In this document: positions 58,027 through 64,000 of the stretch, in pieces
How the letters are laid out: each line of letters starts with the position of its first letter
How positions within the stretch are numbered: the stretch's first letter is position 1
Assembly: GCF_900156165.1 (NCBI RefSeq)
Contig: NZ_FTMY01000008.1
Location: 124,001 to 188,000, forward strand
Source of the DNA: Pseudacidovorax sp. RU35E
GTDB taxonomy: Bacteria > Pseudomonadota > Gammaproteobacteria > Burkholderiales > Burkholderiaceae_C
DNA length: 64,000 nt
Direction of reading: 5' to 3'
Translations under genes and position numbers: made by a program
The notes under the pieces: generated by a model
Databases searched by the model: none
Told to the model about the DNA's origin: nothing
Seen by the model: only the letters and a program-made list of their open reading frames with translations

Positions 58027-59318
58027 CCGCTTCCTTCGCTTCCGCCGGCGCCTCGCTGCCGGGCCAACCCCATATTGCCCGCCAAGGCGGCACGCTGCGT
58101 GTCGAGCAGGCCGACCTGCAGGCGCTCGCGCGCGAACACGGCACGCCGCTGTTCGTCTACTCCAAGCAGTGGATGCTCGACGCGCTGGCGGCCTACCGCC
58201 GCGGCTTCGAAGGCCGGGACGCGCTGGTGTGCTACGCGATGAAGGCCAACTCCTCGCTGGGCGTGCTGCGCGTCTTCGCCGAAGCCGGCTGCGGCTTCGA
58301 CATCGTGTCGGGCGGCGAACTGGCCCGCGTGATGGCGGCCGGCGCCGATGTGGGCAAGGTCATCTTCTCGGGCGTGGGCAAGACCCGCGCCGAGATGCGC
58401 CAGGCGCTGGACGCCGGCATCGCCTGCTTCAACGTCGAGAGCGAAGCCGAGCTCGATGTCCTGAGCGAAGTGGCCGTGGCCGCCGGAAAGCGCGCGCCGG
58501 TCAGCCTGCGCATCAATCCCAATGTCGACGCGAAGACGCACCCCTACATCTCCACCGGCCTCAAGGGCAACAAGTTCGGCATTGCGCACGATCGGGTGGT
58601 CGAGGTCTACCGGCATGCAGCCTCCCTGCCGGGACTGAGCGTGGTGGGCATCGACTGCCACATCGGCTCGCAGATCACCGAGGCGTCACCGTACCTGGAT
58701 GCGCTGGAGCGCGTGCTCGATCTGGTTCAGACCATCGAGGCCCAAGGCATCCGCCTGCACCACCTGGACTTCGGCGGCGGCCTGGGCATCGACTACAACG
58801 GCGACACGCCGCCCGCGGCCGATGCGCTGTGGCAGCAGCTGCTGGCCCGGCTGGACGCCCGTGGGTTCGGCGATCGCAAACTCGTGATCGAGCCTGGCCG
58901 CTCGCTGGTGGGCAACGCCGGCATCTGCCTGACCGAAGTGGTCTACACCAAGCCCGGCGAAGAGAAGAACTTCTGCATCGTCGACGCGGCCATGAACGAC
59001 CTGCCCCGCCCGGCCATGTACGAGGCCTTCCACCGCATCGAACCCGTGGTCCTCCGGCCCGACGCGCAGCCGGTGCGCTACGACGTCGTCGGCCCGGTGT
59101 GCGAAAGCGGCGACTGGCTTGGCCGCGACCGGGACCTGGCGGTCCAGGCCGGCGACCTGCTCGCCGTGCTCTCGGCTGGCGCGTACTGCATGAGCATGGC
59201 CAGCAACTACAACACGCGCGGACGCGCGGCCGAGGTGCTGGTGAGCGGCGCCGAGGCCCGGCTGATCCGTCGTCGCGAGACAGCGGAAGATCAGCTTCGC
59301 ACCGAACAGTCGTTCTGA
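58023..59318 (+). CDS. lysA: Diaminopimelate decarboxylase
   Basis: LysA decarboxylates meso-diaminopimelate to lysine, the last step of lysine synthesis. The 431-residue PLP enzyme has the alanine-racemase-like barrel with the PLP lysine in VCYAMKANSSLGVLR. It also has HIGSQITEASPYLDALERV, FGGGLGIDYNGD (phosphate), EPGRSLVGNAG, and the catalytic Cys region GPVCESGDWLGRDR. It is coupled to lptM and ends at a strong terminator. Confidence 0.97.
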   Translation: MTASFASAGASLPGQPHIARQGGTLRVEQADLQALAREHGTPLFVYSKQWMLDALAAYRRGFEGRDALVCYAMKANSSLGVLRVFAEAGCGFDIVSGGELARVMAAGADVGKVIFSGVGKTRAEMRQALDAGIACFNVESEAELDVLSEVAVAAGKRAPVSLRINPNVDAKTHPYISTGLKGNKFGIAHDRVVEVYRHAASLPGLSVVGIDCHIGSQITEASPYLDALERVLDLVQTIEAQGIRLHHLDFGGGLGIDYNGDTPPAADALWQQLLARLDARGFGDRKLVIEPGRSLVGNAGICLTEVVYTKPGEEKNFCIVDAAMNDLPRPAMYEAFHRIEPVVLRPDAQPVRYDVVGPVCESGDWLGRDRDLAVQAGDLLAVLSAGAYCMSMASNYNTRGRAAEVLVSGAEARLIRRRETAEDQLRTEQSF

Positions 59319-59350
59319 GCAAACAGGGCGGCCGAGGCCGCCCTGTTTGC
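59319..59350. terminator. Bidirectional terminator between lysA and msrQ
   Basis: GCAAACAGGGCGGCC (59319-59333) pairs perfectly with GGCCGCCCTGTTTGC (59336-59350). The stem starts directly after the lysA stop and 6 bases past the msrQ stop, so it serves both converging genes. Confidence 0.8.
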
Positions 59351-59356
59351 AGGGTG

Positions 59357-60028
59357 CTACTGCAGGGCCGCTCGCCGGCGCGCGGCGAGCGCGTGCCAGA
59401 CCCGCCAGCCCAGCAGCAGCGCGATGATCACGGCATAGATGCCGACTTCGCCAAAGTTGTTCTTGCCGGCCCGCATCCAGAAAAAGTGCAGCAGGCCCAG
59501 GCCAGCGCACAGATAGACCAGCCGGTGCAGCCGCTGCCAGCGTTTGCCGCCCAGCGCCCGGATCGCTCGGTTGAAGGACGTCGCGGCCAGCAGCGTCAGC
59601 AGCACGAAGGCCGCGAACCCCACGAGGATGAAAGGTCGCTTGGGAATGTCCGCCACGATGGATGGTAGATCGAAGCCCATGTCGAACCACGAATAGCACA
59701 GCAGGTGCACCACGACGTAGAAGTACGCGAAGAGCCCGAGCATGCGGCGCCAGCGCGCCAGTGCGGTCAGCTTCGCCATGACACGCAGCGGTGTCACGGC
59801 CAGCACGATGCAGAGGAAGCGAAGAGCCCAGTCGCCGGTGGCGCGCAGCAGATATTCCGCGGGATTCGCGCCGAGCCGATCAGCCACGGCGCCATAGAGC
59901 AGCCAGGCGAAGGGCAGCAGGCAGAGCATGAACACGGCCGGCTTGGCCGCCGCATGCATCAGCACCCGGTTCAGTCCACTGGCACCCGCGGGGCGGGCGC
60001 CGCCGCGGGGCTGCGCAGCGGTCGCCAT
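59357..60028 (-). CDS. msrQ: MsrQ, haem membrane subunit of MsrPQ
   Basis: MsrQ brings electrons from the quinone pool or cytoplasmic flavin reductase to MsrP, for repair of oxidised methionine in periplasmic proteins. The 223-residue protein has six hydrophobic helices of the ferric-reductase-like (YedZ) type, with haem histidines likely in FYVVVHLLCY, RLHRLVYLCAG and LLHFFW. Its ATG overlaps the msrP stop by one base. Confidence 0.95.
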   Translation of the reverse strand: MATAAQPRGGARPAGASGLNRVLMHAAAKPAVFMLCLLPFAWLLYGAVADRLGANPAEYLLRATGDWALRFLCIVLAVTPLRVMAKLTALARWRRMLGLFAYFYVVVHLLCYSWFDMGFDLPSIVADIPKRPFILVGFAAFVLLTLLAATSFNRAIRALGGKRWQRLHRLVYLCAGLGLLHFFWMRAGKNNFGEVGIYAVIIALLLGWRVWHALAARRRAALQ

Positions 60029-61029
60029 CAGTAGAACTTCTTCAGGTCCATGCCCGCGTACAGCTGGCCGACCTGTGCCTCGTAGCCGTTGAACAGCAGC
60101 GTCTTGCGCCGCTTGGCGAACAGACCGCCAGGCTCGCCGATGCGACGCTCGGTGGCCTGGCTCCAGCGCGGATGGTCCACGTCGGGGTTCACGTTCGAAT
60201 AGAAGCCGTACTCGTTGGCCGCCGCCTTGTTCCAGGCCGTGCCCGGCTCCTTCTCGACGAAACGGATCTTCACGATGGACTTAGCCGACTTGAAACCGTA
60301 CTTCCACGGCACCACGATGCGCACCGGCGCGCCGTTCTGGTTGGGCAGCACTTCGCCGTACATGCCGAAGGTCAGCAGCGTGAGCGGGTGCATAGCTTCG
60401 TCCATGCGCAAACCCTCCGCATAGGGCCAGTCCAGCACGCGGGAGCCGACGAAAGGCATCGTCTTCGGGTCGGCCAGCGTCACGAACTCGACGTACTTGG
60501 CATTGCCTTGCGGCTCTACACGCTTGATCAGTTCGGCCAGCGAATAGCCCACCCACGGGATCACCATCGACCAGCCTTCGACGCAGCGCAGGCGGTACAC
60601 GCGGTCTTCCTGGGCGGACAGTTTGATCAGGTCGTCGATGCCGTACTTGCCCGGCTTCTTGACCAGGCCCTCGACCTCGACCGTCCAGGGCCGTGTCTTG
60701 AGGGTGTGGGCGTTCTTGGCCGGGTCGGCCTTGTCGGTGCCGAACTCGTAGAAATTGTTGTAGCTGGTCGCGTCCTTGTAGTCGGTGACTTTTTCCATCA
60801 CCTGCGCGCCCGGGACGTTGGACTTGGCGCCTGGCAGCGGCGCCAGTTTGCCGCCGGAATTCTGGGACTGGGCCATCGCTTCGCGGCCGGCCCAGCCGGC
60901 CAGGGCCGCGCCGGCAGCGCCGGTCGCCATCAGGCGCAGCATTTGGCGGCGCTGCTCATAGACCTGGCGCGGCGTGATTTCACTGGAGATGGGATGAACG
61001 AAGCCGTCATCGCGGGAACGGATCAGCAT
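60028..61029 (-). CDS. msrP: MsrP, periplasmic methionine sulfoxide reductase catalytic subunit
   Basis: MsrP is a molybdopterin enzyme that reduces methionine sulfoxide in exported proteins. The 333-residue precursor has a Tat signal with EQRRQMLRL twin arginine and cleavage near REAMAQ. The molybdenum-ligand cysteine is in [15 protein letters not shown], and [19 protein letters not shown] is a family motif. The start at 61029 has GAAAGG 7 bases upstream. Tat export fits the tatABC genes in this window. Confidence 0.96.
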   Translation of the reverse strand: MLIRSRDDGFVHPISSEITPRQVYEQRRQMLRLMATGAAGAALAGWAGREAMAQSQNSGGKLAPLPGAKSNVPGAQVMEKVTDYKDATSYNNFYEFGTDKADPAKNAHTLKTRPWTVEVEGLVKKPGKYGIDDLIKLSAQEDRVYRLRCVEGWSMVIPWVGYSLAELIKRVEPQGNAKYVEFVTLADPKTMPFVGSRVLDWPYAEGLRMDEAMHPLTLLTFGMYGEVLPNQNGAPVRIVVPWKYGFKSAKSIVKIRFVEKEPGTAWNKAAANEYGFYSNVNPDVDHPRWSQATERRIGEPGGLFAKRRKTLLFNGYEAQVGQLYAGMDLKKFY

Positions 61030-61194
61030 GAGGGGGCCCTTTCGCAGGCGGTGGACACAGGTGGACCCTGGAGAGTTCGGTGCCCACGTCCATTTGGTTA
61101 CGCAGGCGGGCCCCACCTGGATTTCAGTCTGCCCCAAAAGCCCTCTCCCCGCCGCGCGTGGGGCTGGGCCGGCCTGTCAACTGGCGGCTTTCGC

Positions 61195-62526
61195 CTACAG
61201 CGTGCCGTAGCTGTGCAGGCCCGACAGGAACATGTTGACGCCCAGGAAGGCGAAGGTGGTCACTGCCAGGCCCACCAGCGCCCACCACGAGGCGACCGTG
61301 CCACGCAGGCCCTTGACCAGCCGCATGTGCAGCCAAGCCGCATAGTTGAGCCACACGATCAGCGCCCAGGTCTCCTTCGGGTCCCAGCTCCAGTAGCCGC
61401 CCCAGGCGTCGGCGGCCCACAGCGCGCCCAGCACTGTGGCGATGGTGAAGAAGGCAAAGCCGACGGCGATGGCCTTGTACATCACGTCGTCCAGCACTTC
61501 GAAAGCCGGCAGGCGGGCGGCGATGCGGCGGCGGCCCAGCAGGATGCCGGCGGCGATCAGCGCCGAGATGAGCGCATAGCCCACCCAGTAGCTGCCGCCC
61601 GCCTCGGCCACGCCACGCTGGCGGAAGGCGATGGGCACGAAGCACAGCGCCGCGCCCAGCAGCCAGATGGGCGTCAGGCGCCACCAGCGGGTTTCGGCGG
61701 CCTGCTGCTTGATGAGGTAGGCGAAGGCCACCATGGCCGCCAGCGAGAAGGTGCCATAGCCGATGAAGTTGGCGGGCACATGCAGCTTCATCCACCAGCT
61801 CTGCAGCGCCGGCACCAGCGGCTGGATCTCGTGCGCGCCGCGCACCAGCGTGTACCAGAGCAGGAAGCCCACCGCCGCGCTCACCACAAGCATCACGAAG
61901 GCGCCGAGGGCGCGGGTGCGGTAGCGCTCTTCGTAGTAGAGGTAGAACGCGGTCGTCATCCAGCAGAAGAGCACGAACACCTCGTAGAGGTTGCTCACCG
62001 GGATGTGTCCGATGTCAGGGCCGATCTGGTGGCTCTCATACCAGCGCACCATGGTGCCGATCAGCGCCATCGTCACCGCCGCCCAGGCCAGGCGGGAGCC
62101 GATGCGCTCCATGGCGGCGGATTGGTTGGTGGCGAAAAAGCCCAGCCAGTAGAAGACCGTGCTCATGAAGAAGAGCACGCTCATCCACAGGATGGCCGAC
62201 TGGCTGGAGATGAAGTACTTCAGCCAGAACACGGTGTCGGCCCGCGCCAGGTCGCCCTGGTAGCTCACGATGGCCAGCACCGAGGCCGCGGCCACCACGA
62301 CGCCCAGGCGCTGCAGCGGCCGCCAGAACCAGCCCAGCCACACCAGCGCTGGCAGTGTGCCGACCAGGATCGCCTTCTCGTAGACGTCCATGGCGCCGTG
62401 GTATCGCGCCAGCGCGAACAGTCCGCCCGCCAGCACGAAGGCGGCGAAGAGCCAGTCGGTCAGACTGCGGCGGGAGAACCAGCCTTCATTGAGACTCAGC
62501 GTGGTGGTGCTGGTGACGGTGTTCAT
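61195..62526 (-). CDS. ccsB: CcsB (CcsA/ResC-type), cytochrome c haem-delivery protein
   Basis: This membrane protein exports haem and, with ResB, attaches it to apocytochromes c (System II). The 443-residue product has about eight or more TM helices, the tryptophan-rich WGGYWSWDPKETWALIVW haem-handling motif, and conserved histidines (HVPANFIGYG). The start at 62526 overlaps the resB stop by 4 bases. The naming follows betaproteobacterial use; other schemes call it CcsA or ResC. Confidence 0.95.
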   Translation of the reverse strand: MNTVTSTTTLSLNEGWFSRRSLTDWLFAAFVLAGGLFALARYHGAMDVYEKAILVGTLPALVWLGWFWRPLQRLGVVVAAASVLAIVSYQGDLARADTVFWLKYFISSQSAILWMSVLFFMSTVFYWLGFFATNQSAAMERIGSRLAWAAVTMALIGTMVRWYESHQIGPDIGHIPVSNLYEVFVLFCWMTTAFYLYYEERYRTRALGAFVMLVVSAAVGFLLWYTLVRGAHEIQPLVPALQSWWMKLHVPANFIGYGTFSLAAMVAFAYLIKQQAAETRWWRLTPIWLLGAALCFVPIAFRQRGVAEAGGSYWVGYALISALIAAGILLGRRRIAARLPAFEVLDDVMYKAIAVGFAFFTIATVLGALWAADAWGGYWSWDPKETWALIVWLNYAAWLHMRLVKGLRGTVASWWALVGLAVTTFAFLGVNMFLSGLHSYGTL

Positions 62527-64000
62527 CGGGATGGAGTCTCCGCAGAAGGGGGCGCGTCTGTCGGGGGCAAGCCCAGAAGCCGTTCGCGCAGGCGGTGGAA
62601 TTCCTTGTCGGTGTCCAGGCCCCCGCGTCGGTTGACCGACAGGGCCATCGACGCCTCGGCGCCCGCGCCACCGGCACGGGGGGCGAGCCACACCCACAGC
62701 CGCCGCTCGCGCACGTAGAGCATGGCAAAAATGCCCACGATCAGCAACAGGCATCCCAGGTAGACCACGCTCTTGCCCGGCGCGCGGGCCACCTGGAAGA
62801 CGCTGGCCTGCACCTGCGTGAAGTCGGTCAGCATCAGCGCCACAGGCGCCGGGTAGAAGGCGGCATCGCTCAGCGAGAGCACGGCCTGCGTGAGCCAGGC
62901 CTGCGATTTGTCGTCGCGCTGCAGGGCCGCCTGCCCCGCCTGCGTGCGGCTCAGGTTGAGCAGCTCGAACAGCACGTCGTTGACCACACGCACCAGGATC
63001 TGGCCGGCGCGCTCGCGCTCGGCCTCGGGCACCTGCTGGTCGATGAATTCGGCAATCGCCTGCCAGCCGGAGGCATTGCCGCCGTCCGCGCGCGCAGTGC
63101 CACCCTGCAGCTGCTCGGCACCGGCGAACAGGCCGATCGCCCGCAGCGCCGAGGCACGCAGTTGCTGCGCCTGCTCCGGACGGTCAGGGCCGATGGCCTG
63201 GGCGACATAGCGGTCCACGGCCTCGGCGCGCACGGCCGGATCGGCCAGCGCCTCGCGCAGGCGGGTGAAGCCCGCCAGACCCATCTCGTCGTCGGCGGGT
63301 ACGCGCAGGTAGCGGAAGGGCTGATCGGGCTGCTCGCGCACGCCCAGCAGGAACACCGGCGGCGCGCCCTCCTCCATCACGGTGGGCACCATGTAGTTCT
63401 GGTACTCGCGCGCCTGACCGGCGGCGTCTCGCAGCTTGTAGCCGATGCTCGGGCCAATGTTGCGCAGCTCCTTGGGCTTGTCCACCTTGTGGGCCGCGCC
63501 CAGGCGCGATTCGAGGCTGCCGACCAGGTCCACCTTGCGCACGTCGGCGCCGCTGCCGCCATTGGCGCCGGCGAAGTTCTCGACGTTGATCACGCGCAGC
63601 GCCGTGTATTCGAGCGTGAGCTTGTCCTTGCCGTTGGTCAACTCGGTGCTGGTGCCGATGGTGCCCTCGACCTCGAAGGGCTTGGCCGCCGCGCCCATGG
63701 GCACGGCGCGCAGCTTCACGCGCGAGCCGCCATCGTCGAAGCTGGACTGATAGATCTCGATGCCCTTCCAGCTGGCCGGGTGGTTGACCTCGATGCGTGC
63801 GTTCTTCGTCTCCCCGGTCGCGCGGTCGTGCAGCACCACCTCGCTCGCGAAGAGCTTGGGCATGCCGGTCGCGTAGTAGTCGACGATGAACTTCTTGAGC
63901 TCGATGGCGAAGGGCAGCTCCTGCAGCAGCACACCGTCGGCCTGGTTGAGGATGGCCACCGAGGACTGCGCGCCCTCGGGCACGAGGATGTTGCCGCGGA
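62523..64000 (-). CDS. resB: ResB/Ccs1, cytochrome c synthetase component (partial)
   Basis: The C-terminal 491 or so codons of a ResB-family protein lie here; the N-terminal TM helices continue past the right edge. ResB keeps apocytochrome cysteines reduced and forms the synthetase complex with CcsB. Visible features are LPFAIELKKFIVDYYATGMPKLF, NHPASWKGIEIYQSSFDDGG, the large periplasmic domain, and the last TM (YLGCLLLIVGIFAMLYVRERRLWVWL) with a short cytoplasmic tail. The frame is open to the window end. Confidence 0.93.
   Translation of the reverse strand, partial: RGNILVPEGAQSSVAILNQADGVLLQELPFAIELKKFIVDYYATGMPKLFASEVVLHDRATGETKNARIEVNHPASWKGIEIYQSSFDDGGSRVKLRAVPMGAAAKPFEVEGTIGTSTELTNGKDKLTLEYTALRVINVENFAGANGGSGADVRKVDLVGSLESRLGAAHKVDKPKELRNIGPSIGYKLRDAAGQAREYQNYMVPTVMEEGAPPVFLLGVREQPDQPFRYLRVPADDEMGLAGFTRLREALADPAVRAEAVDRYVAQAIGPDRPEQAQQLRASALRAIGLFAGAEQLQGGTARADGGNASGWQAIAEFIDQQVPEAERERAGQILVRVVNDVLFELLNLSRTQAGQAALQRDDKSQAWLTQAVLSLSDAAFYPAPVALMLTDFTQVQASVFQVARAPGKSVVYLGCLLLIVGIFAMLYVRERRLWVWLAPRAGGAGAEASMALSVNRRGGLDTDKEFHRLRERLLGLPPTDAPPSAETPSR

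Overview
The window is a GC-rich chromosomal segment of a Burkholderiales bacterium, most likely a member of the Comamonadaceae. The gene content and order match the long block usual in that group, as I recall it: cytochrome bc1 and ssp genes, tat, his, murA, mla, glt, pil, ponA, lysA, msrPQ and resB/ccsB. No plasmid, phage or CRISPR signature is visible. All protein genes look intact except resB, which is cut by the right edge. Bases 1-86 hold no recognisable gene.

Left part (1-13.2 kb): a tRNA-Thr, sspAB and petABC on the minus strand and mscL on the plus strand. Then comes a minus-strand group of an MHS-type transporter, a Nif3-like protein and a PdxA-family dehydrogenase. An HtrA/DegS-like protease (plus) converges on a minus-strand run hisI-hisE-membrane protein-hinT-tatA-tatB-tatC.

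Accessory part (13.2-21.5 kb): a group-4-capsule/Yjb-type polysaccharide export cluster sits between hisI and hisF, splitting what is normally a continuous his operon. It encodes a GfcA-like small secreted protein, a GfcB lipoprotein, one 1005-residue protein that joins a GfcC-like domain to a YjbH/GfcD-like domain, the phosphatase Etp/Wzb and the tyrosine kinase Etk/Wzc. The outer-membrane exporter GfcE/Wza is on the opposite strand, directly after hisF, with a TTG start. No glycosyltransferase, flippase or polymerase is present, so the polymer it exports must be made by genes elsewhere. This is the most interesting region of the window.

Middle part (21.6-43.0 kb): about 15 kb of tightly packed minus-strand genes run mlaF-E-D-A-C-B, yadG-yadH, ibaG, murA, hisG-D, a Rap1a/Tai-like secreted protein, hisC-B-H-A, a sugar-phosphate mutarotase, then hisF. 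Upstream is gltB-gltD, with its own promoter and intrinsic terminator.

Right part (43.2-64.0 kb): a small variable block (REP-associated transposase, methyltransferase, DUF1415 protein, MFS permease) lies between gltB and dgt. It is followed by dgt-aroB-aroK and the type IV pilus operon pilM-N-O-P-Q (minus), divergent from ponA. Then come cyaY, lptM-lysA, the periplasmic methionine sulfoxide reductase genes msrP-msrQ, and the cytochrome c maturation genes ccsB and resB (partial). Functional links inside the window: tatABC can export the Rieske protein and MsrP, and ResB/CcsB can mature cytochrome c1. SspA/SspB, Mla, PBP1A and the capsule-type exporter all serve envelope or stress functions.
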